Shown: positions 39,019-48,970 of the stretch, piece after piece | Layout of the letters: each line of letters starts with the position of its first letter | How positions within the stretch are numbered: position 1 is the first letter of the stretch | DNA from: Polynucleobacter sp. AP-Jannik-300A-C4 | GTDB taxonomy: Bacteria; Pseudomonadota; Gammaproteobacteria; Burkholderiales; Burkholderiaceae | Direction of reading: 5' to 3' | NCBI RefSeq assembly: GCF_018688335.1 | Contig: NZ_CP061316.1 | Coordinates: 1,612,001 to 1,676,000, forward strand | Length of the DNA stretch: 64,000 nt | Translations under genes and position numbers: made by a program | Notes under the pieces: generated by a model | What the model saw: only the letters and a program-made list of their open reading frames with translations | The model's database searches: none | Told to the model about the DNA's origin: nothing

Positions 39019-40415
39019 TTACCAAATTTATTAAACGTATTTTGCGTCGTGACCCTATGGTCAGACACACTGCCGCCCATACCTCCGGCGCTCCCAAGAG
39101 AATTCCAAAAAAATCTCACCGCATTAATCCAGATTTACTCTCCAAAAATGCAGTGAAAGTAACTCAGACATTGCAACAAGCCGGCTATGAGGCTTTTATC
39201 GTCGGTGGCGCAGTGAGAGACTTAGCGCTAGGCATTGGGCCTAAAGATTTTGATGTAGCAACCAATGCCACACCAGATCAAGTACAAAAGCTATTTCGTA
39301 AAGCACGTCTCATTGGTCGTCGCTTCCAAATTGTTCACGTCACTTTCTTTGGCAAAGGTCAACCGGAAATTATTGAGGTATCTACCTTCAGAGCCTTATT
39401 GGAGAACGCTGGCGAGCATGTAGCGGAAAATGGCCGCATTCTACGTGACAACGTTTGGGGTAGCCAACACGAGGATGCTGCTCGGAGAGATTTCAGCATC
39501 AACGCAATGTACTATGACCCCGCTACCGAGACTGTCCTCGACTATCACGGCGGCATGGCCGATATGCAGAAGAAAACTTTACGCATGATTGGTGATCCCG
39601 CCAAACGCTATCGCGAAGATCCGATTCGAATGCTGCGTGCGATTCGTTTTGCTGCCAAAACAGGCTTTACTTTGGATGCAGCGACAAGCGCACCTATCGC
39701 CAAATTGGGTAAGTTAATTCATGATGTTCCATCAGCCCGCCTATTCGACGAAATCCTTAAACTACTGATGTCGGGTTATTCATGGGCCGCAATTCAAGGC
39801 TTGAAGGATGCAGGATTGCATCATGGCCTTCTACCTTTACTTGATCACATCCTGGATCAGAGTGCAGACTCTAAAGAGGCAAATGATTTTGTACGTATTG
39901 CACTTGCCAATACCGACCAACGTATTCAGTCAGGAAAGAGTGTTTCAGCAGGCTTCTTATTTGCCACCTTACTTTGGCCAGACTTGCTGAGCAATTGGAA
40001 AAAGAATATCGCTAAGGGGATTTCTAACATCCCCGCATTGCATGATGCAATGGATGAGACGATTGCGAGCCAAAGTAGCGGCATGGTGATCCAGCGTCGC
40101 TTCGAAAGCGATATGAGAGAAATCTGGTCTATGCAGCCTCGTTTTGAAAAGCGTGTTGGACGCTACCCTTATCGCCTCATTGAATCCCCACGCTTTAGAG
40201 CGGGTTATGACTTTATGCTGCTGCGTTGCGCTACCGGCGAGAAAAGTCCATCCTTAGGTCAATGGTGGACCGACTTCATTGCTACCGACCCGGCAGGGCA
40301 GGAAGCCTTGATGGCTAGCGTCAAGAATGAGGGTAGCAATAGCGCCTCCCCTGCAAAACGACGCCGCCGCAGAAAACCTAAAGCCACTATCCAAACTGAA
40401 GCTTCACCAGACTAA
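39015..40415 (+). CDS. pcnB: Poly(A) polymerase I
   Basis: Adds 3' poly(A) tails that promote RNA decay. It has 466 residues. A basic N-terminal extension of about 40 residues precedes the class II nucleotidyltransferase head: GGAVRD (64-69) and the metal-binding DFD (78-80), then RRDFSINAMYYD and EDPIRMLRAIRFAAKTGF. The C-terminus is Arg/Lys-rich (KRRRRRKPK), as in E. coli PcnB and unlike CCA-adding enzymes. pcnB-folK-panB follows the order known in many proteobacteria. Confidence 0.93.
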   Translation: MITKFIKRILRRDPMVRHTAAHTSGAPKRIPKKSHRINPDLLSKNAVKVTQTLQQAGYEAFIVGGAVRDLALGIGPKDFDVATNATPDQVQKLFRKARLIGRRFQIVHVTFFGKGQPEIIEVSTFRALLENAGEHVAENGRILRDNVWGSQHEDAARRDFSINAMYYDPATETVLDYHGGMADMQKKTLRMIGDPAKRYREDPIRMLRAIRFAAKTGFTLDAATSAPIAKLGKLIHDVPSARLFDEILKLLMSGYSWAAIQGLKDAGLHHGLLPLLDHILDQSADSKEANDFVRIALANTDQRIQSGKSVSAGFLFATLLWPDLLSNWKKNIAKGISNIPALHDAMDETIASQSSGMVIQRRFESDMREIWSMQPRFEKRVGRYPYRLIESPRFRAGYDFMLLRCATGEKSPSLGQWWTDFIATDPAGQEALMASVKNEGSNSASPAKRRRRRKPKATIQTEASPD

Positions 40416-40486
40416 GCAGACTTAAGAAAAATTCAGTAAAGTAGGCTCGGTAATCTCCTATAGTTTTTCTCTTGTTTGGGATGAGC

Positions 40487-41014
40487 ATGGCTCGAGCTTT
40501 TATTGGATTTGGTGGCAATATCGGTGACACACGTCAACTTATTACTGACGCGATTGTGTGCCTCGCGCAGCGTTGCGAACTTCAAATTGTTGCCAAAAGC
40601 TGCTTCTATCAAAGCGCGCCATTTCAAGCTACTGGCGGAGACTACATCAATGCAGTCATTGAAATAGAAACGCAATTAAGCCCTTACGGCTTGCTACACG
40701 TCTGCCAAGCAGTTGAACAAGAATTTGGCCGTGAGCGTCCTTACACCAATGCACCTCGCACAATTGATCTGGATATTCTGGCATTTGAGGGCGTCTCCCA
40801 AACGGATACCGAACTCACTATTCCGCACCCCAAAATCATTGAGCGCTCTTTTGTTCTCCTGCCTTTACTGGAGATTGCTCCGGATTTCTTTTTACCCAAC
40901 TGGGGTGAACTCAAGGCTTATCTCCCCAATGTAGCCGATCAGCGGATCGAAAAACTCCCTTGCCGCAACTGTAATTGTGCTGAAAAAGACGTTTATAGCC
41001 CATCAGCGCATTAA
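40487..41014 (+). CDS. folK: 2-amino-4-hydroxy-6-hydroxymethyldihydropteridine pyrophosphokinase
   Basis: Pyrophosphorylates the pterin precursor in folate synthesis. It has 175 residues from ATG 40487 (MARAFIGFGGNIGD), with GGGAT just upstream; in-frame ATG at 40481 and TTG at 40472 are alternatives. The signature RERPYTNAPRTIDLDIL is complete, including the catalytic DLD aspartates, and HPKIIERSFVLLPLLEI follows. The last ~25 residues, with a CRNCNC cluster, extend past the usual family end. panB follows after 17 bases. Confidence 0.93.
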   Translation: MARAFIGFGGNIGDTRQLITDAIVCLAQRCELQIVAKSCFYQSAPFQATGGDYINAVIEIETQLSPYGLLHVCQAVEQEFGRERPYTNAPRTIDLDILAFEGVSQTDTELTIPHPKIIERSFVLLPLLEIAPDFFLPNWGELKAYLPNVADQRIEKLPCRNCNCAEKDVYSPSAH

Positions 41015-41031
41015 TTCATTAAACTCACGCC

Positions 41032-41847
41032 ATGGGTTACTTACAAGGCGAAAAGCCAATCACGATCTCTAAACTCCTCTCCATGCGTGTTGAGGGTGAA
41101 AAAATTTCTATGCTGACGGCATACGATTCCACCATGTCAGCCTTATTAAATCGCTGCGGGGTGGATACCATCCTGATTGGGGATTCTCTAGGTAATGTGA
41201 TTCAAGGTCACTCGAGTACCATCCCGGTAACGGTTGAGCAAGTGGCGTATCACACCGAATGTGTAGCTCGTGCCAACACCCATGCATTCGTGATTGCAGA
41301 TCTTCCTTTTGCTAGTTATGGTGATCCGGTTCAAGCCTTGGATTCAGCTGCAGAACTTATGCGGGCTGGTGCAGATATGGTGAAGCTTGAGGGTGGTGAT
41401 TGGCAAATCGACATCATTCAATATTTAGTGGAACGTAGCGTTCCTGTTTGTGCTCACTTGGGACTTCTGCCTCAGTCTGTTCATATCTTGGGTGGCTATA
41501 AGGTTCAAGGTAAGTCAAAGGATGCTGCAAGCTTAATGCTCGAACAAGCGATTGCTTGCGAGCAAGCGGGTGCGCAAATGATTGTGCTCGAAGCAATCCC
41601 CTCCTCATTAGGAAAGCTGATTACTGAATCGCTTTCCATTCCTACAATTGGAATTGGCGCAGGTGCAGATTGCTCCGGCCAAGTGTTGGTATTGCAAGAT
41701 ATGTTGGGCATCAGCCCTGGAAAACCACCAAAGTTTGTAAAAAACTTTTTGGATGGTCATGCCTCAATTGAGGCCGCAGTCAAAGCCTATGTTCGAGAAG
41801 TGAAATCCGGAAAATTTCCTGGACCCGAACACGGCTTTGCTGGATAA
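41032..41847 (+). CDS. panB: 3-methyl-2-oxobutanoate hydroxymethyltransferase
   Basis: First committed step of pantothenate synthesis, transferring hydroxymethyl from 5,10-methylene-THF to ketoisovalerate. It has 271 residues with [39 protein letters not shown] and [17 protein letters not shown]. The folate link with folK next door is metabolic as well as positional. panC, the usual partner, is not adjacent. Its stop is 14 bases from the convergent dnaJ stop, with no terminator seen. Confidence 0.96.
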   Translation: MGYLQGEKPITISKLLSMRVEGEKISMLTAYDSTMSALLNRCGVDTILIGDSLGNVIQGHSSTIPVTVEQVAYHTECVARANTHAFVIADLPFASYGDPVQALDSAAELMRAGADMVKLEGGDWQIDIIQYLVERSVPVCAHLGLLPQSVHILGGYKVQGKSKDAASLMLEQAIACEQAGAQMIVLEAIPSSLGKLITESLSIPTIGIGAGADCSGQVLVLQDMLGISPGKPPKFVKNFLDGHASIEAAVKAYVREVKSGKFPGPEHGFAG

Positions 41848-41861
41848 GCTTTAATAACTAG

Positions 41862-42992
41862 CTAACTGAAAAAACTCTTCACGCCATCAAACCAACCCTT
41901 TTGATGAGGGTTGTGTTTGTCACCACCGGATTTCAGGCTGTCATCAAAGTTCTGCAGTAATTTTTTCTGCTCTTCAGTTAACTTCACCGGCGTCTCAACG
42001 GCAACGTGAACAAAAAGATCGCCCACCATCGTAGAACGCAAACCTTTAATTCCCTTGTTACGCAAACGGAATGTTTTTCCAGTCTGCGTTCCTTCAGGAA
42101 TCGGAAACTCGACGCGGCCCGAAAGCGTTGGCACTTCGATATCGCCACCAATCGTTGCAGTAGCAAAAGAGATCGGCATCTGAACATGCAAATCACTACC
42201 GTCACGCTCAAATACCTTATGGGGTTTTACTCTGACCTCAACATAGAGATCGCCAGATGGTCCGCCGTTCACACCTGGCTCGCCGTTACCCACTGAGCGC
42301 ACGCGCATACCATCATCAATACCCGCAGGAATTTTGATTTCAAGTGTTTTTTGTTCTTTGTGTTTACCGCTACCATGGCAAGTCTTACATGGCTTCGGAA
42401 TGTACTCGCCAGTACCGCGGCACTTAGGGCAAGTTTGTTGCATTGAGAAGAAGCCTTGCTGAACGCGAACTTGGCCATGGCCATCGCAAGTAGTGCATCT
42501 CTCAGCCTTACTTCCAGGCTCAGCGCCTGTGCCGTGACATGGCTTGCAGTCACTCCAGCTTGGCACCCGAATTTGTGTGGTGTAACCCTCAGCAGCTTGC
42601 TCGAGAGTGATCTCCATGTTGTAACGTAAATCGGCGCCCTTATAAACCTGAGGTCCAGACTGACGTCCACCACCCTGGCCGAAGATATCACCAAAGATAT
42701 CACCGAAGGCATCTGCAAAACCACCGCCACCGAAACCACCACCGCCAAAGCCACTGGACTGATCAACGCCTGCATGACCGTATTGATCATAAGCAGCACG
42801 CTTGTTGGGATCTGTCAGCGTTTCGTACGCTTCTTTGACTTCTTTAAATTGCGCTTCCGCTGTTTTGCTATCGGGATTGCGATCAGGGTGATGCTTCATC
42901 GCCATTTTCCGATAAGCCTTTTTTAGCTCCTCATCGCTGGCACCTTTCGCAACACCAAGCACTTCGTAATAATCCCGTTTACTTTTAGGCAC
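41862..42992 (-). CDS. dnaJ: Chaperone protein DnaJ
   Basis: Hsp40 co-chaperone that stimulates DnaK ATPase and delivers substrates. It has 376 residues. The J domain has HPD at 35-37, followed by a Gly/Phe-rich linker, four CxxCxGxG zinc repeats ([32 protein letters not shown]) and the C-terminal substrate domains. It starts at GTG 42990-42992 after a good GAGGAA. It lies 98 bases after dnaK with a 10-bp hairpin in between. Confidence 0.97.
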   Translation of the reverse strand: MPKSKRDYYEVLGVAKGASDEELKKAYRKMAMKHHPDRNPDSKTAEAQFKEVKEAYETLTDPNKRAAYDQYGHAGVDQSSGFGGGGFGGGGFADAFGDIFGDIFGQGGGRQSGPQVYKGADLRYNMEITLEQAAEGYTTQIRVPSWSDCKPCHGTGAEPGSKAERCTTCDGHGQVRVQQGFFSMQQTCPKCRGTGEYIPKPCKTCHGSGKHKEQKTLEIKIPAGIDDGMRVRSVGNGEPGVNGGPSGDLYVEVRVKPHKVFERDGSDLHVQMPISFATATIGGDIEVPTLSGRVEFPIPEGTQTGKTFRLRNKGIKGLRSTMVGDLFVHVAVETPVKLTEEQKKLLQNFDDSLKSGGDKHNPHQKGWFDGVKSFFS

Positions 42993-43019
42993 AAAATTCC
43001 TCTCAACAACCTGAATGAC

Positions 43020-43044
43020 ACAAGTCGGCTCGAGGCCGACTTGT
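43020..43044. repeat. Hairpin between dnaK and dnaJ
   Basis: ACAAGTCGGC (43020-43029) pairs perfectly with GCCGACTTGT (43035-43044) around TCGAG. On the minus strand the downstream bases (GTCATTCAGG) are not a T run, so it is not a standard terminator. It may attenuate, process or stabilise the dnaK-dnaJ mRNA. Confidence 0.6.
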
Positions 43045-43090
43045 TATTGAAGTACTTCTAAACTACGTTAAATGGCTCTCAATGAAGGGA

Positions 43091-45025
43091 TTACTTCTTA
43101 TCATCCACTTCTTTGAAATCCGCATCTACTACGTCAGCATCTGGAGCAGCTGCTTGCGCACCACCAGGAGCTGCGCCAGGTGCAGCGCCACCAGCTTTAG
43201 CTTGTTCAGCAGCCATGGCCTTTTCGCCCAACTTCTGACTTGCTTTACCCAAAGCTTCAGTCTTAGCTTCAATGGCAGCTTTATCACTACCCTTGATGGC
43301 CTCATCCAATTCTTTTAAGGCAGCTTCGATTGCTTCTTTCTCAGAAGCCTCTAGAGCAGAACCATGCTCTTCTAAAGCTTTCTTAGTTGAATGCGCCAAA
43401 GCATCTGCAGTGTTACGCGCTGTGACCAATTCCAATGCTTTTTTATCTTCATCGGCATTCGCTTCAGCATCTTTCACCATGCGTTGAATTTCTTCTTCAG
43501 TCAAACCAGAGTTTGCCTTGATGGTGATTTTGTTCTCTTTACCAGTCGTTTTGTCTTTTGCAGCTACGTGCAAAATACCATTGGCATCGATATCAAAAGT
43601 CACTTCAATTTGTGGCATACCGCGTTGCGCTGGAGCAATACCTTCCAAATTAAATTCACCGAGCAATTTGTTGGCAGCAGCCATCTCACGCTCACCCTGG
43701 AAACACTTAATGGTTACTGCTGGTTGGTTATCTTCCGCTGTAGAGTAAACCTGTGAATGCTTAGTAGGAATAGTTGTGTTCTTCGGAATCATCTTGGTCA
43801 TTACGCCGCCCAAGGTTTCGATACCCAGTGACAACGGGGTAACGTCCAAGAGCAATACGTCTTTACGATCGCCAGACAATACGGATCCCTGAATCGCAGC
43901 ACCAACAGCAACAGCTTCGTCTGGGTTCACGTCTTTACGTGGCTCTTTACCAAAAATCTCTTTTACCTTGTCTTGCACAGCAGGCATACGAGTCTGACCA
44001 CCAACCAAAATCACGTCGTCGATATCGCCAACGCTTACACCAGCATCTTTGATTGCTGTTAAGCAAGGGCCAGCAGTACGGTTGATCAACTCTTCCACCA
44101 AAGATTCCAACTTAGCGCGAGTCAGCTTCAAGTTCAAATGCTTAGGACCGCCTGCATCAGCAGTTACATATGGCAAATTAATTTCTGTTTGTTGTGCAGA
44201 TGACAATTCGATCTTGGCTTTTTCAGCAGCGTCTTTCAAACGTTGCAATGCCAATACGTCTTTACTCAAATCTACGCCTTGCTCTTTCTTGAACTCAGCA
44301 ATGATCCAATCAATGATGCGTTGGTCAAAGTCTTCACCACCCAAGAAAGTGTCACCGTTAGTAGAGAGCACTTCAAACTGCTTCTCGCCATCCACGTTTG
44401 CAATTTCAATGATGGATACGTCGAATGTACCGCCACCCAAGTCATACACGGCGATCTTACGATCCACTTTGTCTTGCTTGTCCAAGCCGAAAGCCAATGC
44501 AGCAGCGGTTGGCTCATTAATGATGCGCTTCACATCTAAACCAGCAATACGGCCTGCATCTTTAGTAGCTTGACGTTGGCTATCGTTGAAGTAAGCAGGA
44601 ACAGTAATCACTGCCTCAGTCACTTCTTCGCCGAGATAATCTTCGGCAGTCTTTTTCATCTTGCGCAGAATTTCTGCTGATACTTGTTGTGGCGCCATTT
44701 TTTTATCGCGCGCTTCAACCCAAGCATCGCCATTGTCTGCTTGAACAATTTTGTAAGGCATTAAACCGATGTCTTTTTGCACTTCGGCATCAGTAAACTT
44801 ACGACCCATCAAACGCTTCACTGCGTAGATGGTGTTTTTAGGATTGGTAACTGACTGGCGTTTTGCAGGTGCGCCAACCAATACTTCGCCGTCTTCAACG
44901 TAAGCAATGATGGATGGGGTTGTGCGGGCGCCTTCGGCGTTCTCGACAACTTTAGGTGCATTGTTTTCTACAACTGAAACGCACGAGTTCGTGGTTCCCA
45001 AGTCAATTCCGATAATCTTTCCCAT
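43091..45025 (-). CDS. dnaK: Chaperone protein DnaK
   Basis: Hsp70 chaperone of 644 residues. The ATPase domain begins [12 protein letters not shown]; phosphate-binding and hinge segments ([26 protein letters not shown]) are intact. The substrate-binding domain and lid follow, with a Gly/Ala/Pro-rich linker and the acidic tail [16 protein letters not shown] used for co-chaperone contact. It is transcribed from a sigma-32-type promoter at 45089-45116, separated from grpE by hairpins. Confidence 0.98.
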   Translation of the reverse strand: MGKIIGIDLGTTNSCVSVVENNAPKVVENAEGARTTPSIIAYVEDGEVLVGAPAKRQSVTNPKNTIYAVKRLMGRKFTDAEVQKDIGLMPYKIVQADNGDAWVEARDKKMAPQQVSAEILRKMKKTAEDYLGEEVTEAVITVPAYFNDSQRQATKDAGRIAGLDVKRIINEPTAAALAFGLDKQDKVDRKIAVYDLGGGTFDVSIIEIANVDGEKQFEVLSTNGDTFLGGEDFDQRIIDWIIAEFKKEQGVDLSKDVLALQRLKDAAEKAKIELSSAQQTEINLPYVTADAGGPKHLNLKLTRAKLESLVEELINRTAGPCLTAIKDAGVSVGDIDDVILVGGQTRMPAVQDKVKEIFGKEPRKDVNPDEAVAVGAAIQGSVLSGDRKDVLLLDVTPLSLGIETLGGVMTKMIPKNTTIPTKHSQVYSTAEDNQPAVTIKCFQGEREMAAANKLLGEFNLEGIAPAQRGMPQIEVTFDIDANGILHVAAKDKTTGKENKITIKANSGLTEEEIQRMVKDAEANADEDKKALELVTARNTADALAHSTKKALEEHGSALEASEKEAIEAALKELDEAIKGSDKAAIEAKTEALGKASQKLGEKAMAAEQAKAGGAAPGAAPGGAQAAAPDADVVDADFKEVDDKK

Positions 45026-45088
45026 AATGGCTCCAAAAAATTAAGTTGTGTGTAATTTCGTAATATTGCGAATAATTCGATATTCAAT

Positions 45089-45116
45089 AAATGGGGTTGA
45101 AAAGAGGGAATTCAAG
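45089..45116 (-). promoter_or_regulatory. Sigma-32 heat-shock promoter of dnaK-dnaJ
   Basis: On the minus strand CTTGAA (45111-45116), a 14-base spacer, then CCCCATTT (45089-45096): a near-perfect match to the RpoH consensus. Transcription should start near 45082, giving a leader of about 55 bases. Confidence 0.85.
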
Positions 45117-45128
45117 GGCTCAAAATGC

Positions 45129-45154
45129 AAAAAAGGCAGAAATTTGCCTTTTTT
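45129..45154 (-). terminator. Terminator between grpE and dnaK
   Basis: AAAAAAGGCA (45129-45138) pairs with TGCCTTTTTT (45145-45154); on the minus strand the stem is followed by a T run. It separates grpE transcription from dnaK-dnaJ and lies just upstream of the dnaK sigma-32 promoter. Confidence 0.8.
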
Positions 45155-45171
45155 ATGTCCTTTTTCATCAT

Positions 45172-45192
45172 AAACCCCCAATTTAGGGGTTT
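45172..45192. repeat. Second hairpin directly after grpE
   Basis: AAACCCC (45172-45178) pairs with GGGGTTT (45186-45192), starting 8 bases after the grpE stop. It stands in tandem with the terminator at 45129-45154 and lacks a long T run itself. Confidence 0.5.
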
Positions 45193-45199
45193 TAAAGGC

Positions 45200-45760
45200 T
45201 TATTTGGGTGCGCTCACGGTTACCAGGGCTGGGCGCAGAATACGATCAGCAATGGAATACCCCCTCTGAAGCACTGAAACCACAGTATTGGGCTCTTGAT
45301 CAGATGGCACTGAAGCAATTGCCTGGTGATGGTGCGGATCAAACTTGTCACCTACAGCAGGATTAATCTCCGTCATGCGCCCCTTTTCAAAGGCGGAAAG
45401 TAGCTGTTTTAGGGTGATTTCCAAGCCCTCTTTAAAAGCTTTGGCATCTACTGCCTCTGCATTCAAGGCGGCATAGAGACTATCGGTAACCGGCACGAGA
45501 TGCTCGGCAAAACTCTCAATCGCAAACTTATGTGCCTTAGAGACATCTTCAGCAGCCCGACGACGAATATTTTCACCTTCAGCCTTGGCTCGAAGATAGT
45601 TATCTTGCATCTCCGTTAGCTTTTGATTTAACTCGGCAATCTCTTGCTCTGGAGTCTTCACTTCATCAGATGCAGGCGCCGTATCAGCGCCACCCTCCGC
45701 TTGAGCAAGCGGCTCAATATTTTCTTGCTCAGGGGATGGATTTTGATTTTCTTGGGTCAT
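45200..45760 (-). CDS. grpE: Nucleotide exchange factor GrpE
   Basis: A 186-residue co-chaperone that releases ADP from DnaK. An acidic, disordered N-terminus (~45 residues) is followed by the long dimer helix ([33 protein letters not shown]) and the C-terminal beta domain with [13 protein letters not shown] and [19 protein letters not shown]. It has its own sigma-32-type promoter at 45804-45831 and is followed by two hairpins. Confidence 0.95.
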   Translation of the reverse strand: MTQENQNPSPEQENIEPLAQAEGGADTAPASDEVKTPEQEIAELNQKLTEMQDNYLRAKAEGENIRRRAAEDVSKAHKFAIESFAEHLVPVTDSLYAALNAEAVDAKAFKEGLEITLKQLLSAFEKGRMTEINPAVGDKFDPHHHQAIASVPSDQEPNTVVSVLQRGYSIADRILRPALVTVSAPK

Positions 45761-45803
45761 GGGTACAAATTCACTTTTCTATCAGAATGGCTACTTCTCA
45801 ATG

Positions 45804-45831
45804 ATATGGGGCTGATTCAGGTAATTTCAAG
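45804..45831 (-). promoter_or_regulatory. Sigma-32 heat-shock promoter of grpE
   Basis: On the minus strand CTTGAA (45826-45831), a 14-base spacer, then CCCCATAT (45804-45811). Same layout as the dnaK promoter. It sits in the 82-base gap between hemH and grpE, so grpE can be induced without hrcA-hemH. Confidence 0.85.
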
Positions 45832-45842
45832 TGTGACGGCAT

Positions 45843-46937
45843 TTAAGCAATTCTGGCTTTAGCCAATTCAGCCAGTCGATCACGTTCCTTCAACACCGCA
45901 TCAGATTCGACACCCAGACTCCAGCCTGATAAATGCTGCTGGGCAATGTCGTACATCGCATCAATCCATTTTGGATTGCTATTGAGACAAGGAATATAGC
46001 GGTAATCTTTACCGCCATGCTCCAAGAAGATCTCGCGCGCCTCCATGGCAATCTCCTCTAGAGTTTCCAAGCAATCCGCCGGAAAACCGGGGCAAAAAAT
46101 ATCCACTCGCTTGCAACCCTTTTTGCCAAGCTCCTCAATCATCGGGGCAGTGTACGGCTTGAGCCACTCAGCTTTACCAAAGCGAGATTGGAAAGTAACG
46201 AGATATTGACCAGGCTCTAGACCCAAAGATTCGCCAAGTAAGCGACCAGTTTTTAAGCACTCACAATGGTAAGGGTCACCCTTCATTAAATTGCGCTTTG
46301 GCAAGCCATGGAAAGACATCACAAGACGATCACCAGTAGCAAAATCTGGTCGCCCATCTTTATCCCATGCGCTTAATACTTGGTCGCGCAGCGCGCTAAT
46401 GTAAGCAGGATTATCGTGATAGTGCTTTACCAAACGCAGCTCAGGTTGATTGCGCCAAGTTCCAAGAACACGAAACACTTCATCAAAACTGGATGCAGTG
46501 GTTGTGGCTGAGTACTGTGGATATAGGGGTAACAACAAGAGGCGCTCCATACCCTGTGTCTGCAAGGCTTCTAAGGCTTGCTGTGTAGAAGGCTCACCAT
46601 AGCGCATGGCTAAATCTACTAATACCACTTCACCATGATTCGCAAATTTCTCGCCCAACTCTTTTACTTGTAGGCGCGAGTAATGCATCAAGGGGGAGCC
46701 TAATTTTGGCAACCAAATGGAGGCGTATTTCTTGGCTGAGGCACCGCTACGAATCGGCAAAATAATGCCATTCAAAATGCACCACCAAATAATGCGAGGA
46801 ATTTCTACAACGCGTGGATCGGATAGAAATTCCTTGAGATAAGCCCTCACCGCTTTAGCAGTTGGCGCGGAAGGAGTACCCAAGTTCAGCAATAGCACTG
46901 CTGTCTTAGAAGGACGTAAGTGGGGATTTTGATTCAA
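45843..46937 (-). CDS. hemH: Ferrochelatase
   Basis: Inserts ferrous iron into protoporphyrin IX, the last haem step. It has 364 residues. Family blocks are AVLLLNLGTPSAP, the active-site His ~207 in VMSFHGLPKRN, and VDIFCPGFPADCLETLEEI. It starts at TTG 46935-46937; an in-frame TAA six codons upstream and the lack of an ATG force a non-ATG start, with no clear Shine-Dalgarno. It lies between hrcA and grpE, 41 bases after hrcA. Confidence 0.94.
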   Translation of the reverse strand: MNQNPHLRPSKTAVLLLNLGTPSAPTAKAVRAYLKEFLSDPRVVEIPRIIWWCILNGIILPIRSGASAKKYASIWLPKLGSPLMHYSRLQVKELGEKFANHGEVVLVDLAMRYGEPSTQQALEALQTQGMERLLLLPLYPQYSATTTASSFDEVFRVLGTWRNQPELRLVKHYHDNPAYISALRDQVLSAWDKDGRPDFATGDRLVMSFHGLPKRNLMKGDPYHCECLKTGRLLGESLGLEPGQYLVTFQSRFGKAEWLKPYTAPMIEELGKKGCKRVDIFCPGFPADCLETLEEIAMEAREIFLEHGGKDYRYIPCLNSNPKWIDAMYDIAQQHLSGWSLGVESDAVLKERDRLAELAKARIA

Positions 46938-46978
46938 GGAAGATCCGTTTAGTTAAGAAGAAAACAAAAAAATTACTG

Positions 46979-48001
46979 TCACGATCCTATCGGGGAGCTC
47001 AATGCACCCGATAACAACTTAGAGGTGATGTCGACGATCGGAATCACCCGATCGTATGCCATGCGAGTAGGGCCAATTACTCCAAGTGTTCCAACAATCT
47101 GCCCATCCACACTGTATGGCGCGCTGATGACAGCCAAATCTTCATAAGGTAGCAAATCACTTTCGCCCCCAATAAAGATCTGAATACCATCAGCATGACT
47201 AGATACATCTAGCAACTGCATCAGTACTGACTTTTGCTCCAGCATGTCGAACATCTTACGCAACTTGTCTAAATTGGTACTGAGATCGCCAACATTGAGC
47301 AGGCGACGCTCACCTGACAGCAACATGTCCCCCTGGCCCATGCCGTAGTCGCTAACCCCACTATGCAGCGCCAAGGCCATCAAGCCAGAGATATCGCTGC
47401 GCAGGTTATCTAGATCGGAGGCCAGATGCGCACGCACCTCAGCAAAACTCTTGCCTGCGAACTGCGTATTGATGTAATTGCCCGCCTCTACCAACTGACT
47501 AGGGGTGTAGTCCTGGGTGGTTGGAAGGATACGGTTTTGGACGTCACCCTCAGGGGTCACCATGATGAGCAGGATCTTGCCTTCACCCAGTCGTAAGAAC
47601 TCGATATGTTTAAAGACTTGAGCCCGCTTCGGCGTCATCACCACCCCAGCAAAATGGGTCAAATTAGACAAAATTTGGGCAGCGGAGTTCAGTACCCTCT
47701 GTGGAGAATCTGGCAAAAGCCCTTTCTCCATCTCCCGAGTGGCGATTTCCTCTAGGGGCCGAACCGTCACCATCGTGTCTACAAAGAGGCGATAGCCCCT
47801 TGGGGTTGGGATGCGACCGGCAGAAGTATGAGGGCTAGTGACTAGGCCCATTTCTTCCAAATCAGCCATCACATTACGAATCGTGGCCGCAGAAAGATCC
47901 AGTCCAGAGAATCGAGATAGGGTGCGTGAGCCAATAGGCTGCCCCTCTTCGATATACCGCTCGATGAGGGTTTTCAGTAAGGCGCGGGAGCGATCATCCA
48001 T
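46979..48001 (-). CDS. hrcA: Heat-inducible transcription repressor HrcA
   Basis: A 340-residue repressor that binds CIRCE operators (TTAGCACTC-N9-GAGTGCTAA), usually before groE. The N-terminal winged-helix part ([54 protein letters not shown]) is typical, followed by a GAF-like domain ([17 protein letters not shown]). No CIRCE was seen in this window. A TAAAAT box (48012-48017 on the plus strand as ATTTTA) is 10 bases before the ATG. It diverges from nadK with 37 bases between the start codons. Confidence 0.95.
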   Translation of the reverse strand: MDDRSRALLKTLIERYIEEGQPIGSRTLSRFSGLDLSAATIRNVMADLEEMGLVTSPHTSAGRIPTPRGYRLFVDTMVTVRPLEEIATREMEKGLLPDSPQRVLNSAAQILSNLTHFAGVVMTPKRAQVFKHIEFLRLGEGKILLIMVTPEGDVQNRILPTTQDYTPSQLVEAGNYINTQFAGKSFAEVRAHLASDLDNLRSDISGLMALALHSGVSDYGMGQGDMLLSGERRLLNVGDLSTNLDKLRKMFDMLEQKSVLMQLLDVSSHADGIQIFIGGESDLLPYEDLAVISAPYSVDGQIVGTLGVIGPTRMAYDRVIPIVDITSKLLSGALSSPIGS

Positions 48002-48026
48002 AGTGGAAGGGATTTTATGCGTATGG

Positions 48027-48039
48027 TTTAATCGTTATA
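48027..48039 (+). promoter_or_regulatory. Candidate -10 box placed for a leaderless nadK mRNA
   Basis: TTTAAT (48027-48032, 5 of 6) is 6 bases before the nadK ATG. The opposing hrcA -10 (48012-48017) is 9 bases away, so the two divergent promoters must overlap. Confidence 0.4.
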
Positions 48040-48944
48040 TGTTAAGCCCATCCCCAAATTCCAGCAAAAAGGCATTTAGCCGGGTTGCGCTCGTCGGTAA
48101 ATATCAGGCTGACGGCATGCAAGAACGCCTCAAGGACCTAGCTAGCCTGCTGGGCGAACAAGGTTGTGAGGTCTATGTTGAAAGCGCTACTGCAAGCCAT
48201 CTGGGGCTAACTACCTACCCAGTCAAAAAGGTCGAGGAGTTTTCGGATGCCATTGATCTAGCAGTTGTTTTGGGTGGCGATGGCACGATGCTTGGCATTG
48301 GCCGTCAATTGGCGGGCAGCAAAGTCCCCCTGGTTGGCATCAATATGGGTCGCCTGGGTTACATGACTGATATCCCAATCCAAAATGTTCAAACAGTCTT
48401 GCCGCAAATTATTGCCGGTGAATATGAAGCTGACACGAGAACCCTGCTCGATGCAGTTGTCATGCGCAATGGCAAACAGATTAATCAGGCACTCGCCTTA
48501 AATGATGTAGTTGTGAATCGTTCCGGAATTTCTGGAATGGTCGAACTCGCAGTGCGCGTCAATGGCTCGTTTATGTACAACCAGCGCTCTGATGGCTTGA
48601 TCGTATCGACCCCCACTGGCTCAACTGCCTATGCACTTTCTGCTGGCGGGCCTATTTTGCATCCACGCGTAGCCGGAATTCTGTTAGCCCCAATTGCCCC
48701 ACACTCATTATCTAATCGCCCTATCGTATTGCCACAAGATATTGTGGTGAGCATCGAGGTAGTCGACGGTAGGGAAGTGATTGTGAACTTCGATATGCAA
48801 TCACAGACTAATTTGCAATCAGGCGACATCATTGAAGTCAGTCAATCCAAAAAAACCATCACACTACTTCACCCTCGCAGTCACAGTGACTACAAAACCT
48901 TGCGAGAGAAGTTACATTGGAATGAGTATCCATCGACATTCTGA
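48039..48944 (+). CDS. nadK: NAD kinase
   Basis: Phosphorylates NAD to NADP. From ATG 48039 ([20 protein letters not shown]) it has 301 residues; a longer frame upstream lies antisense to hrcA and has no similarity. GGDGT is 79-83 ([14 protein letters not shown]), with NDVVVNRS and the conserved [16 protein letters not shown]. The nadK-recN order beside hrcA is common in proteobacteria. Confidence 0.95.
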   Translation: MLSPSPNSSKKAFSRVALVGKYQADGMQERLKDLASLLGEQGCEVYVESATASHLGLTTYPVKKVEEFSDAIDLAVVLGGDGTMLGIGRQLAGSKVPLVGINMGRLGYMTDIPIQNVQTVLPQIIAGEYEADTRTLLDAVVMRNGKQINQALALNDVVVNRSGISGMVELAVRVNGSFMYNQRSDGLIVSTPTGSTAYALSAGGPILHPRVAGILLAPIAPHSLSNRPIVLPQDIVVSIEVVDGREVIVNFDMQSQTNLQSGDIIEVSQSKKTITLLHPRSHSDYKTLREKLHWNEYPSTF

Positions 48945-48970
48945 TGTCGAACTTTTAGGTACGCTAGGTC

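Noticed and set aside
42269..42799. A 176-codon frame on the minus strand inside dnaJ
   Set aside because: It is an out-of-frame shadow of dnaJ, with low-complexity Val/Ala/Ser stretches from the Gly-rich region.
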